A stretch of DNA of 64,000 nucleotides. It comes from Silvanigrella paludirubra (lineage in GTDB: Bacteria > Bdellovibrionota_B > Oligoflexia > Silvanigrellales > Silvanigrellaceae). Positions 44,120 to 53,476 of this stretch are shown piece after piece (within the stretch, counting starts at the first letter, position 1; each line of letters begins with the position of its first letter). Where the stretch lies: the NCBI RefSeq assembly GCF_009208775.1, contig NZ_WFLM01000001.1:723325-787324 (forward strand). Direction: 5' to 3'. The position numbers and the translations under genes are program-made. The notes beneath the pieces were generated by a model. The model ran no database searches, was not told where the DNA came from, and saw only the letters and a list, made by a program, of their open reading frames with translations.

Positions 44120-44140
44120 ATATTCGTTCCTTGCGAATAT
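44120..44140. promoter_or_regulatory. Inverted repeat upstream of lon
   Basis: ATATTCG-N7-CGAATAT, perfect 7-bp arms, 44 bases before the lon ATG. It could be an operator or an mRNA-leader hairpin. It does not match the CIRCE heat-shock element. Confidence 0.35.
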
Positions 44141-44321
44141 GGCTCGCATTATGAATATGTCAATATCTTAAAAGAATCTTGTTAATCCAAAGTTAAAACC
44201 TTGCATCTATGAAGAAATCCTGATAAAGGCTTTAAGCTTACGGCTGGATTTGGGTTCTATTTATACCAAAATGTCTGCTGTTTATTTTTTCTGAAATATA
44301 AAAGTTCTTGGAGGTTTCTTT

Positions 44322-44552
44322 ATGTCACGTGTATGTGAACTTTCTGGTAAAAGCGGTCTTGTTGGAAACCGTGTATCCCATGCTAAAAATAGAACTAAGG
44401 TTCGCCTTCTTCCTAATCTTCAATCCAAAAGCATTTATGCTCCAGGACTTGGAAAATTTGTTAAAGTTCGTTTAAGCACAAGCGCTCTTCGTACTGTAAA
44501 TAAAATTGGTATTGAAGCTTATTGCGCTAAAAAAGGAATTATCATCGGATAA
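44322..44552 (+). CDS. rpmB: 50S ribosomal protein L28
   Basis: 76 aa. SRVCELSGKSGLVGNRVSHAKNRTK is the L28 N-terminus. GGAGG ribosome-binding site 9 bases before the ATG. rpmB commonly stands beside rpmG, which is not here; it is a single-gene unit closed by a strong terminator. Confidence 0.97.
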   Translation: MSRVCELSGKSGLVGNRVSHAKNRTKVRLLPNLQSKSIYAPGLGKFVKVRLSTSALRTVNKIGIEAYCAKKGIIIG

Positions 44553-44572
44553 TCCCCTTTTATAATGATTTT

Positions 44573-44610
44573 AAAGTCCTTCTCATTTAATTGGAGAAGG
44601 ACTTTTTTTT
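44573..44610 (+). terminator. Intrinsic terminator after rpmB
   Basis: Stem AAAGTCCTTCTC / GAGAAGGACTTT with a 9-base loop and eight T in a row at 44603-44610, 20 bases after the rpmB stop. It abuts the end of the M66-type gene on the other strand (last codon at 44609) and may terminate it as well. Confidence 0.92.
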
Positions 44611-47596
44611 ATTTCGAATTTGTAATAAATTGAACAGATAAATAGAACCATTTTATATTAGAATTTTTTTCTTGTTTAACTTCAATGACAGCTATGTCTT
44701 TATTTATTTCATTACATTTTTTTAAATCTTTACCATAAACAAAACCTCCATAAGATTCAGCAATAGAAAGAATTCCACAACTTGGTTTTTCTTTAATTTT
44801 AAAAGAAATGTTTGAATCTGAATCTAATACTCCCTTTTGATATAAATTGATTTCAGGGTTATTACCAATATATAAATAGCCTGATATGGTTTCTGAATTG
44901 CTTTTAAAAGTAACATCGATCTTGTTTATTTTTTTGCTTTGAGAAGAAGTTGAATTTTCAGAAATTTTATTTTTATTTAGATTTTCTATATTTTGATTAA
45001 TTACCGTATCCCATAGTTGGTTTGATCCTCCGTGATAGCGGTATAATACAACTTCATTATTTCCTGCATTGTCTAAGACATAATTTTTATTAGAAAGCGC
45101 TACAATACTTTTATTATCTAAATACTTCCATTTAGCAGAATCTTTACAATTTATAAAAGTTAATTTTTCTAAATTTTTATAATTTGAAACGTGTACACAC
45201 ATATTATTTGATTTATTTTTAATTTCTCCTGAGACACTAAAATTCCAAAATTGAGTTATATCATTTTGATTACAGTAATCATATCCTAATTTATTGTTCA
45301 AAATTGATAAACAAAAATTACTATTTTTATTTTTGATTTGATAAAATAAAACATCTTCTTGTTTATTTTTTTCACTCGTATTTCTTTTTTTTCTTTTTTT
45401 AACTTCATTTTCTAAATAATATTCAGAATATTGATTTAAATTAATGAAATTATTATGTTGATAGTTTTGAAATTCACCTTTAGCTAATATCTCCCAATTT
45501 TCAAAATTATTTGAAGCAAATATCATATAATTCTTAAAGTTATTATAGCCTTTATCTTGGTATACAATTAATCGATATTTTTTTAAATCATAATAATCAC
45601 CTAAATCTATTATAATTTCATGCGGAAAAGGAATAGGGTTTCCATTATTCCAGCCATTTGAATATTCAGTATGCCAAAATGTGTTAGGGTTTTCATCTAT
45701 AGCATTTTTTGCATGAAATTTTCCTATATTTTCTTCACTTGTTACATACTTAATAGACCAATTTTTCTTTAATATTTTATTATTATTTTCATCAGCTAAA
45801 TAGATTTCTGAAATACTAGAATGATCTGCATTATAATAATGACTATCTAATAATTTCAATTTAAGAAACCGCAGTAATTTATTATTTTGCGATTCATGAA
45901 TATCTGATATTATAACAGGACTGGGTAATTTATTTATTGGCGATTTTATATCAATTTGAGAAAGTTCTTTATTTTCTCCATTTATATTACAAAATATTTT
46001 TGCACTATAATAATCTATATTTTCATATAAAAAATTTATATGAAACATATTCATTTTTTCTTTATTAAATCTATAACTTTCTAGCTTAACATCTTCTGTT
46101 CCATTACTAGAATGAACAGATAACCAGCATTTTGTATTCTTGTCATTGTCAAACGAATAAACGTATCCAAGATTTCCATATAATGCCGGATATATATGAC
46201 TTGGCATTTGCCCTATAGGATCATAAAATCCAACCAATGTCATAATAGGAACATCAAAATACTTAGGCACAGGATAATTTGTTTTCCAATGAATAATCAT
46301 TTGTTTAAAGTATTCATTCCAAACCATATATCCTGTTGGACTTTCTTTTGAAATAACAGAATATTTAGCTAAATCTTTTTGAACAACTTCTGAAGTATAA
46401 TTAGTGAATTGAGTATATTTTGATACATTTCCATTTTCTTCCGCACTAGCCATTGGGTGGGTATTAAAATCATAAAGATTTTTCCAAGTTACTTTATTTT
46501 GTTTGTCAGACCTTTTTTTCCATAACAAGGAACCAAGCATTACATTTCGATTGGCATCATAACCCCAACCTGTGTATTCATTCTGAGAGTTATTTTCTTC
46601 ACCACCATGATAATGATCTACTAAAAAAGAGTGACCTAATTCATGACTAAATTCATTCCCTTTTGTTGAATCCAATGTTGCCAGTCCATTCCCACCACTT
46701 AATCCATGTTTTATATTTTTTCCATTTTTATAGCTACCGGTGCCTCGATGGATTTGAATTTGTTTAAAATTAAAGTGACTTTGTTCAATTGTATTTGAAC
46801 TAAAAATACCATAATTAGCTCGATTTATACCAGCACCAAATAATCCTTTTAAAATATTTTCACGCATATCGCCTGTATGCCATCCCCCTTCTGAATCACT
46901 CAAATTATCGGGAGTATATATTCTACCATCTGGCATCACTATTTTATCTTTTATTTCTAAAGGTAAAAAAGTTCCCAATTTTAATTTTGCTACTGGTATA
47001 GTTTGAAAATAATCATTTGCTTCATTTAAAGGATCTAACTCAAGCTCTTCAGGATCTCTTAATTTACTTAACATACCCAAGCGAAAATTTGTCAAAAATA
47101 ATTCTGAAGCTGCACCAAAATTAAATTGATCTTGCTCTAAAATACCTACGTTTCCATTTTGATCGATAAATTTTAAAGACAATCCCTGCTTCATCCATGA
47201 AGCAGGTAATTGAATACTCCATGCTTTTGTCGAATATTTAACTCTTGGAAGATTATTTTCCATTGAATTATCTTGATCGGTTGCTGGAAAAAAAGAGGGG
47301 GAATTCATCATTAATTTACCAATTTCTTTTCCATTATAAATACCAGTAACTTGAATTTCTTCAATTTTATTTGAATATTTTGGAGTGAATAAAAGAAGAG
47401 CCCGACGGTTTGTTACCAATTGTAATGAATCATTAGGCATAATAGATCTTGATTGCACAAATTCTATCATCCCTTCTAAATCTTTTTTTAGGTGATTTAT
47501 AAAAGGATAATCATCCCTAAATCCAATTATTTTTGCTTGAATTTGTTCATTAAAAGATGAAAATAAAATCAAATATATTATAAAATACTTATTCAT
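44609..47596 (-). CDS. Large secreted M66-type metalloprotease with F5/8C and ricin-B-like domains
   Basis: 995 aa from the ATG at 47596 (GGAA upstream; signal peptide ending IQA); a GTG at 47620 is less likely. Zinc motif HELGHSFLVDH gives His318, His322 and His328, with Glu319; it is followed by YHGG like StcE/TagA-type (M66) mucin-cleaving enzymes (family motif HExxHxxGxxH), but the Gly is Leu here. Residues about 610-730 look like a discoidin/F5-8C domain (FWHTEYSNGW, IDLGDYYDLKKYRLIVY), and about 765-880 like a ricin B lectin domain (QFWNF, KWKYL, NQLWDT). A C-terminal beta domain follows. It likely digests host glycoproteins. Confidence 0.85.
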   Translation of the reverse strand: MNKYFIIYLILFSSFNEQIQAKIIGFRDDYPFINHLKKDLEGMIEFVQSRSIMPNDSLQLVTNRRALLLFTPKYSNKIEEIQVTGIYNGKEIGKLMMNSPSFFPATDQDNSMENNLPRVKYSTKAWSIQLPASWMKQGLSLKFIDQNGNVGILEQDQFNFGAASELFLTNFRLGMLSKLRDPEELELDPLNEANDYFQTIPVAKLKLGTFLPLEIKDKIVMPDGRIYTPDNLSDSEGGWHTGDMRENILKGLFGAGINRANYGIFSSNTIEQSHFNFKQIQIHRGTGSYKNGKNIKHGLSGGNGLATLDSTKGNEFSHELGHSFLVDHYHGGEENNSQNEYTGWGYDANRNVMLGSLLWKKRSDKQNKVTWKNLYDFNTHPMASAEENGNVSKYTQFTNYTSEVVQKDLAKYSVISKESPTGYMVWNEYFKQMIIHWKTNYPVPKYFDVPIMTLVGFYDPIGQMPSHIYPALYGNLGYVYSFDNDKNTKCWLSVHSSNGTEDVKLESYRFNKEKMNMFHINFLYENIDYYSAKIFCNINGENKELSQIDIKSPINKLPSPVIISDIHESQNNKLLRFLKLKLLDSHYYNADHSSISEIYLADENNNKILKKNWSIKYVTSEENIGKFHAKNAIDENPNTFWHTEYSNGWNNGNPIPFPHEIIIDLGDYYDLKKYRLIVYQDKGYNNFKNYMIFASNNFENWEILAKGEFQNYQHNNFINLNQYSEYYLENEVKKRKKRNTSEKNKQEDVLFYQIKNKNSNFCLSILNNKLGYDYCNQNDITQFWNFSVSGEIKNKSNNMCVHVSNYKNLEKLTFINCKDSAKWKYLDNKSIVALSNKNYVLDNAGNNEVVLYRYHGGSNQLWDTVINQNIENLNKNKISENSTSSQSKKINKIDVTFKSNSETISGYLYIGNNPEINLYQKGVLDSDSNISFKIKEKPSCGILSIAESYGGFVYGKDLKKCNEINKDIAVIEVKQEKNSNIKWFYLSVQFITNSK

Positions 47597-48039
47597 AATC
47601 TTGTTCCAAATCGAAAACACACAAAAGGAAAGACGAAAATATTTTAAAAAATTTTCGTAATTTAAAAAAAATTAGTTACTGTAATATTTTTAATAAATAA
47701 AGATAAAATTTATTATATTTGATAAACGATTTAAATTATTTTATTAATAAATGTTTTTTTGTAAATAAATATTTTATTTATATTTAAAAAACAAATCACG
47801 AATTATTTAAAGATTAAAATAATAATTATTATTGCTTTAACTCCTTTTAACTTTTCTGAAAAAATTATGGGTTTTTTTAGTGCTTATAAAAAATTGTCTA
47901 TTTATTTGCCAATAATAAATAAAATGTAGATATTTTAGACATTAAATTTACTTTAATTTAACAATATGAATTACTTAAAAATGGTATAAAAATTGCTGTA
48001 TATTTAAATGAATCAGTACTCTTATAATAAGGAAACGGA
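47597..48039. other. 443-base AT-rich gap
   Basis: Divergent starts of the M66-type gene and the small lipoprotein. It contains a hairpin ACGAAAAT / ATTTTCGT at 47633-47658 near the M66 gene and a nested TGTCTA...TAGACA inverted repeat near 47897-47942. Nothing else is recognised. Confidence 0.45.
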
Positions 48040-48243
48040 ATGAAATTTAAGTTCTCAATATTATTTATTGCGTTTTTAACGCTATTTAGCTCTTGCACAA
48101 GAATTAAAACTATATTTTCCTCTGAACGATACTGTCCAGAAGAACGTAAAATTTATATTAATAAAAAAACAAATAAAAGAAATTGTAATCCAATTGGTTA
48201 TGAAGAAGCAGAAACGGATGCAATTTTGCTTCCTAATGCTTGA
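48040..48243 (+). CDS. Small lipoprotein, function unknown
   Basis: 67 aa. Signal peptide with lipobox LFSSC (Cys19). AAGGA upstream of the ATG. The mature part has two more Cys and a CNPIGYEEAE segment. Not recognised. Its last 46 bases overlap the 3-prime end of plsC on the other strand. Confidence 0.7.
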   Translation: MKFKFSILFIAFLTLFSSCTRIKTIFSSERYCPEERKIYINKKTNKRNCNPIGYEEAETDAILLPNA

Positions 48244-48968
48244 GTACTTAATTCGTTATCTAATACCGTAATTTTATTTTTCATAATTTCATGAGCGCGC
48301 GTCATAAGACTTGTGATTTCTTCTACAGAAACCCCTTTCGTTTGAATAGGTTCAAGAACTTCTACAAGTATTTTACCGGGGTTCCACTTTTTGAAATTGA
48401 GAGAATCTTTAAGAGTACTTACAACAATTGGTTGTAAAGGAACATTATTTTGCAAAGCAGCGTAAAATGCTCCTTTTTTAAAATCTTTCAATCCTCTCCC
48501 ATGACTTCTCGTTCCTTCAGGAAAAATCCATAGAGAAGATCCATTTTGTAAAGCGATATCTACATTTCTCATTGTTCCCATGGCTTTTTTATGATTTTTA
48601 CGATTTAACAGTAAATTACCTGCCAAATAAAATACCCATCCAAACAACGGAAACCAAATTAGAGATTTTTTCCCAATTATCAATGTGTTAGGCGGAATAA
48701 TAGCTCCAAAAACGATTGCATCAAAATAGGATTGATGGTTTGCAATAATAACAGAATGTTTGTGATTTTGAAGGATTTGCTCCCCTCTTAAATTCACTTT
48801 AATTCTTAGAATTTTAATTGATATATATGAAAATGTTTTTCCAAAAATTAAATTATTACTTGTGTTTTTAAATCGAATTAAAAAGACAAACATAAAAATA
48901 AAACTTAATAGAAAAAAAACCATAAATATAAGAACAACTCTTAAACTTAATAATATTGATCCCAGCAT
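48198..48968 (-). CDS. plsC: 1-acylglycerol-3-phosphate O-acyltransferase
   Basis: 256 aa. Adds the second acyl chain in phosphatidic-acid synthesis. Two N-terminal membrane helices are followed by the acyltransferase motifs NHQSYFD (H-x4-D), the RKNHKK region, and FPEGTRS with the substrate-binding Gly-Thr. GGAA before the ATG at 48968. The C-terminus overlaps the small lipoprotein gene. Confidence 0.93.
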   Translation of the reverse strand: MLGSILLSLRVVLIFMVFFLLSFIFMFVFLIRFKNTSNNLIFGKTFSYISIKILRIKVNLRGEQILQNHKHSVIIANHQSYFDAIVFGAIIPPNTLIIGKKSLIWFPLFGWVFYLAGNLLLNRKNHKKAMGTMRNVDIALQNGSSLWIFPEGTRSHGRGLKDFKKGAFYAALQNNVPLQPIVVSTLKDSLNFKKWNPGKILVEVLEPIQTKGVSVEEITSLMTRAHEIMKNKITVLDNELSTQALGSKIASVSASS

Positions 48969-49123
48969 GTAAATTCCATTCTGAAAAAAGAGACCTAATT
49001 CAACCTAACAAAAAACATCCACTAAAGCTATAAATATAAAATCAAATATTTCAAGATTTGACAAATTTATTTTTTTTAGACACAATAATAATTCAATAAT
49101 ATTAACTATCTAATTAGGTTTTT

Positions 49124-50080
49124 ATGTTAACGGATCTCATTCGTCAATTCGAAAATCATGAAAAAAAGCACCCAGGAAATATCCCTGATAGTGTTTTTTT
49201 TGATTTTGGGAATCATGATGGACATATTTCCATAAGTAGCATCATTCATGGAAATGAAGTTGGCTCTCTGCCTGCTATACTGAAATTAATTGATCATCTT
49301 ATTACTAAAAAAATTAATTACGAAGGAAAAATAAGTTTTATTTTAGGAAACAAAAAAGCATCATTTGAAAATAAAAGGTATCTTCAAGACGATTTAAATA
49401 GAAGTTTTGGAAAAAATTTAGATTATAAAAATTCTATTGAGAAACAAAGAGCATTTGAAATAAAAAAAATTCTTGATATTAGCGACGTATTTATCGATTT
49501 TCATCAAACAACAATGCCCTGTAAGGAACCTTTTTATATATTCGCAATGCACCAAGAAAGTTATTTATGGGCACGTGCCATTGGAAATAGTAAATATTTT
49601 GTTACAAGAAAAAGCAATAAGCCCTATTCTCAAGAAGGCATGTGCTCAGATGAATATATGAGATCATTAAACAAACCAGGTATTACCTTAGAGCTAGGAG
49701 AACAAGGTTTTCATAAAAATTCGGAGATTGTTTGTTATAGAGCAATAAAAAAAGCCCTTTATGTCATGGACGAAATTTTTTTGAAAAAAAAATCACTAAA
49801 TACATTAGCAAAAAAGAATCAAGATTTTCAATTTTTAGCAATTAAACACAAAGAAATGTTCGCAAATGATAAAATGAAATTAGTAAATAGTCTTTTTAAT
49901 TTACAAAAAATAGAAAAAAATAAAATAATGGGAACTCTTGAAAATGGAAAATATTTTTATAGTCCCATGGAAGGTTACGTCCTATTTCCTCAATACCCAA
50001 AAAGAAATGAAAAAGAGTTTGTCATTGATCCTCTTCCCCCCTATATCTATACGTTAGCAATAGAAATTAAAAAGTTTTAG
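49124..50080 (+). CDS. Succinylglutamate desuccinylase/aspartoacylase-family zinc hydrolase
   Basis: 318 aa. Zinc carboxypeptidase-like fold of the AstE/AspA family: HGNEVGS (His, Glu ligands), DLNRSFG, DFHQTT (third His), and the C-terminal beta-barrel part with YSPMEGYVLFPQYP. Substrate is probably an N-acyl amino acid; no other arginine-succinyl-pathway genes are near. TAGG upstream of ATG 49124. Confidence 0.88.
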   Translation: MLTDLIRQFENHEKKHPGNIPDSVFFDFGNHDGHISISSIIHGNEVGSLPAILKLIDHLITKKINYEGKISFILGNKKASFENKRYLQDDLNRSFGKNLDYKNSIEKQRAFEIKKILDISDVFIDFHQTTMPCKEPFYIFAMHQESYLWARAIGNSKYFVTRKSNKPYSQEGMCSDEYMRSLNKPGITLELGEQGFHKNSEIVCYRAIKKALYVMDEIFLKKKSLNTLAKKNQDFQFLAIKHKEMFANDKMKLVNSLFNLQKIEKNKIMGTLENGKYFYSPMEGYVLFPQYPKRNEKEFVIDPLPPYIYTLAIEIKKF

Positions 50081-50179
50081 AATTTGTTTCTGAATACCTT
50101 GCTTTTATATCAGTCACTATGCTTTACAGATGAAGTTAACCCAAATAGGGCTTGTTATCATTCCATCCAAGAGGTGAGC

Positions 50180-51967
50180 ATGACACAATTTGCAAAAGTG
50201 CAAGCAACCCGTGGTGCTTTTTTTAGAGCCGACTTTATTGTTATTCTCGTTGTTATTATTTTAGGGATGGGTTTTGCTAATTTTTTTAGCTTAGGAAGTT
50301 CTGCTTATCTTGAAAAAGTTGAAATAAATACATCTTTATCTTCATTACCCAGTTATTCACTTTTATCCTTAGTAAGAAGTTTATTTGCGCTCATTTTTAG
50401 TTATATTTTTGCCGTTATTTATGGCACTATAGCTGCAAATAATAAAACTTTTGAACGATTTTTAATCCCATTATTAGATGTTTTGCAAAGTTTACCTGTT
50501 GTTGCCTTTTTACCAGGTTTTGTTCTTGCACTCATATCTGTTTTTCAAGGCAGCCGCTGGGGATTAGAAATTGCTTGTATATTAACCATATTTACAGGTC
50601 AGGTGTGGAATTTAGCATTTGCCTATTATGAATCCCAAAGGACTCTTCAGCCTGAGTTTAAAGAAGTTGCGAAAATTTATAAATTATCTCAAGTACAAAA
50701 ATTCTTTTTTGTTGACTTACCAAATGGTTATCGCCCATTAATTTATAATGGAATGATGTCCATGGCTGGGGGATGGTTTTTTCTAACAACATGTGAAGCT
50801 TTCACATTAGGTAACAAAGACTTTCGTTTACCGGGTTTAGGTAGTTACCTTTCAGAAACTTTTGCAACAGGAAATTATTTTAATTTTAGCATAGGCTTAG
50901 TTACGTTATTAATAATTATTATAGGAACCGATCTCCTTCTTTGGAAACCTTTGATTGCATGGGTTACTCGTTACCGCGATGGTGATGATGGAAAAGGCAT
51001 AGAAGAGGAAAGTTGGTTTTTAAATATCATTCGCCAAACAAGTATTCCCGATTTTATTTCCAGTTTTTTCAAACGAAGTGTTTTATTTTTATTTCCAAAA
51101 GCTGTTATTAAAGAATCTGGTGCAACTCGTAAATATTTAATAGATAATATAGATAAATGGGGAACAATTATCAGCCCCAAAAATTGGTTTTCAGATGAAA
51201 ATGTTAATAAATTTAGAAGATCTTCTTTATTATCACTAATGGTTACTTTTGCAATTGGTGGCCTGGTTTTCACTTTGCTTCCTAAATTACCTACTTTTGG
51301 ACAGTCTCTTGCTTCCTTATCAAATAAAGATTGGTTTACTTTAATTCATGCGGTATTTTTAACAGGATCCAAAGTATTTTTTGTCATTTTAATAAGCTCA
51401 ATTTGGACAATTCCAGTTGGCTTATGGTTAGGATTAAATCCAAGGCTAGAGCGCATTTGTCAGCCTATAATTCAAAATCTTGCTGCCTTTCCTGCTCCTG
51501 TATTATTTCCACTTATTACATTGAGTTTTAGTTTTCTCAACTTACCACCTTTTATAAATGCAACACTATTAATGTGTGTAGGTAGCCAATGGTATATTTT
51601 ATTTAATGTTATTGGTGGAGCATCAAGAATTCCTGCTGATTTAAAATTTGTAACTCAAATTTATAAATTTTCTTTATGGCATCGCTTTAGTAAATTATAT
51701 TTTCCAGCTATTTTACCCTCACTCGCTACAGGTTGGATAACAGCAGCAGGAGGAGCATGGAATGCAAGCATGGTTGCTGAAGTTGTAGAGTTTCCTGGGG
51801 GCTCAATGCATTCTTTTGGAATTGGAGCCGAATTGGCAAATGCTTCAGCTCAAGGCAATTATCAGAAATTAATTGCAGCCATTATCTGCATTGTTGTTAC
51901 TTTAGTAATTTTAAATAGAACTTTATGGCGCACTTTACATATTTATGCCGAAAGAGTTAAGGATTAA
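50180..51967 (+). CDS. ABC transporter permease with two fused permease domains
   Basis: 595 aa from the ATG at 50180 (GAGG upstream; an in-frame TTG at 50084 is not favoured). Contains two binding-protein-dependent permease domains (EAA-like loops near residues 150-190 and 480-530, each with several helices). It resembles nitrate/sulfonate/taurine-type permeases. It is followed by its ATPase with the next gene 4 bases downstream. No substrate-binding protein is present in this window, so the substrate is unknown. Confidence 0.87.
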   Translation: MTQFAKVQATRGAFFRADFIVILVVIILGMGFANFFSLGSSAYLEKVEINTSLSSLPSYSLLSLVRSLFALIFSYIFAVIYGTIAANNKTFERFLIPLLDVLQSLPVVAFLPGFVLALISVFQGSRWGLEIACILTIFTGQVWNLAFAYYESQRTLQPEFKEVAKIYKLSQVQKFFFVDLPNGYRPLIYNGMMSMAGGWFFLTTCEAFTLGNKDFRLPGLGSYLSETFATGNYFNFSIGLVTLLIIIIGTDLLLWKPLIAWVTRYRDGDDGKGIEEESWFLNIIRQTSIPDFISSFFKRSVLFLFPKAVIKESGATRKYLIDNIDKWGTIISPKNWFSDENVNKFRRSSLLSLMVTFAIGGLVFTLLPKLPTFGQSLASLSNKDWFTLIHAVFLTGSKVFFVILISSIWTIPVGLWLGLNPRLERICQPIIQNLAAFPAPVLFPLITLSFSFLNLPPFINATLLMCVGSQWYILFNVIGGASRIPADLKFVTQIYKFSLWHRFSKLYFPAILPSLATGWITAAGGAWNASMVAEVVEFPGGSMHSFGIGAELANASAQGNYQKLIAAIICIVVTLVILNRTLWRTLHIYAERVKD

Positions 51968-51971
51968 AAGT

Positions 51972-53378
51972 ATGTCCAAAAAGAAAATTGTTCTTTCCGT
52001 TCGTTCTCTATGTAAAGACTACAGGCGCCCAAGCGGAAATATGTTTACCGTTCTTGAAGGAATAAATCTTGATATATATGACGGAGAGTTTTTAGCTCTT
52101 GTTGGATTATCTGGATCAGGAAAATCAACGCTGTTACGTTGTATGGCTGGATTATTGAGTCCAGATAGAGGAACTGTAAGTTACGCAAATCCTTCACCAG
52201 AAAATATGCAATTAAGTGCATTTGTATTTCAAAATTTTGCTTTATTTCCTTGGATGACAATTCGTGAAAATATAGCTGTATCCATGCCTAAGTTAACAAA
52301 GCAGGAACAACACGTTCGGATTGACCGCATTATTCAATTGGTAGGATTAAAAGGTTTTGAAGATGCTTTTCCTCGTGAATTGAGCGGTGGAATGCGACAA
52401 CGAGTAAGTCTAGCACGCGCCATGGTCTCCGACCCTATGATTATGTTTATGGATGAACCCTTTTCAGCCTTAGACCCATTAACAAGTGAATCTTTAAGGG
52501 CAGAACTTGTACGTCTTTGGGCGCAACCAGACAGAAAAATTCGCTCTTGTGTTTTAGTAACACACCGATTTGAAGAAGCACTGCAACTTGCAGATAGAAT
52601 ATTAATATTATCCTCAAATCCTGGTACTATATTTCGTTCCATTGAAATTAATTTACCCAGACCAAGAATGCCAAATTCTATAGAATATAAAGAAATTGAA
52701 GAACAACTTGAAAAAGCCTTCGGTCAGTTGCACTTGGATAAAGTAACAGATGATACCGAATACGAAACAATTGCTCCTGAAATTCAACCCATTCAAAAAC
52801 CAACAGAAATTCAAAATAAAAATAAAACAACATCCCCCATTGTTGATAAAAACATGGAAGAGAGCAAATTAAATAAAGATATTCAACATACTAAAACAAA
52901 AAGAGTAAAACCTTTAATTAATACCAACCTCACTCTTGTCGAAGGTCTTGTTAGTAGGTTAAGCACAGAAGTCGAAACAACAGATTTGTATGATCTTTGT
53001 GAAGATATGGGACAAAGCGTAGATCAAGTTTTACCAGCTGTTGCTGCAGCCGAAACATTAGGATTTATCATTACTCCTGGTATTCGAGTTGTATTAACCG
53101 AAGAAGGAAGAAAATTTGCATCAGAACATGATGCCGAAGCTCGTGGTAAAATGATGCGTTACGCTATATTAAAACTCCCAGTGGTTTATTCAATTTATGA
53201 ACTTGTTAAAAATAGTGGGGAAGAAGGGCTAGAAGCAGACATAGCGATTGAACAAATTGTAATGATGCTTCCCTTTGAGGACCATGACGTACAGTTTCAG
53301 ACGCTTTTAAAATGGTGTCGTTATGCAAATTTAATTGTTTACGATTCCGATGAAGAAAAATTGTTTATACCCGATTAA
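51972..53378 (+). CDS. ABC transporter ATP-binding protein with C-terminal AAA-associated domain
   Basis: 468 aa from the ATG at 51972 (AAGGA upstream). NBD residues 1-235: Walker A GLSGSGKST, Q-loop FQNFALF, signature LSGGMRQR, Walker B IMFMDEP, H-loop VTH. After a Lys/Thr-rich linker (about 270-310) comes the AAA-associated C-terminal domain (VEGLVSRLSTEVETTDL onward, with winged-helix-like DLYDLCEDMGQSVDQVLPAVAAAETLGF). This NBD type is found with nitrate/sulfonate-like permeases. Probably one operon with the permease. Confidence 0.92.
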   Translation: MSKKKIVLSVRSLCKDYRRPSGNMFTVLEGINLDIYDGEFLALVGLSGSGKSTLLRCMAGLLSPDRGTVSYANPSPENMQLSAFVFQNFALFPWMTIRENIAVSMPKLTKQEQHVRIDRIIQLVGLKGFEDAFPRELSGGMRQRVSLARAMVSDPMIMFMDEPFSALDPLTSESLRAELVRLWAQPDRKIRSCVLVTHRFEEALQLADRILILSSNPGTIFRSIEINLPRPRMPNSIEYKEIEEQLEKAFGQLHLDKVTDDTEYETIAPEIQPIQKPTEIQNKNKTTSPIVDKNMEESKLNKDIQHTKTKRVKPLINTNLTLVEGLVSRLSTEVETTDLYDLCEDMGQSVDQVLPAVAAAETLGFIITPGIRVVLTEEGRKFASEHDAEARGKMMRYAILKLPVVYSIYELVKNSGEEGLEADIAIEQIVMMLPFEDHDVQFQTLLKWCRYANLIVYDSDEEKLFIPD

Positions 53379-53401
53379 ATTTGTTAGTCTCAGCAACATA
53401 A

Positions 53402-53432
53402 GCACCAGGCAAGGAAACCTGGGGCAAGGTGC
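53402..53432 (+). promoter_or_regulatory. Nested hairpin in the sucA leader
   Basis: GCACC (53402-53406) pairs with GGTGC (53428-53432) and CCAGG with CCTGG inside or alternatively. It lies in the 98-base gap between the ABC ATPase and sucA, about 45 bases before the sucA ATG. No T-run follows. It may affect translation. Confidence 0.35.
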
Positions 53433-53476
53433 ATTTGCATTTCTGTTTACTTTCCTGATAAGGACTTGCGGCAATT

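Noticed and set aside
43790-44185. Plus-strand open frame of 131 codons
   Set aside because: Antisense to the 5-prime end of lon; Ser/Phe-rich shadow translation.
47660-47830. A/T repeats that might look like a CRISPR or short tandem array
   Set aside because: No regular repeat unit or spacer length, only low-complexity AT sequence.
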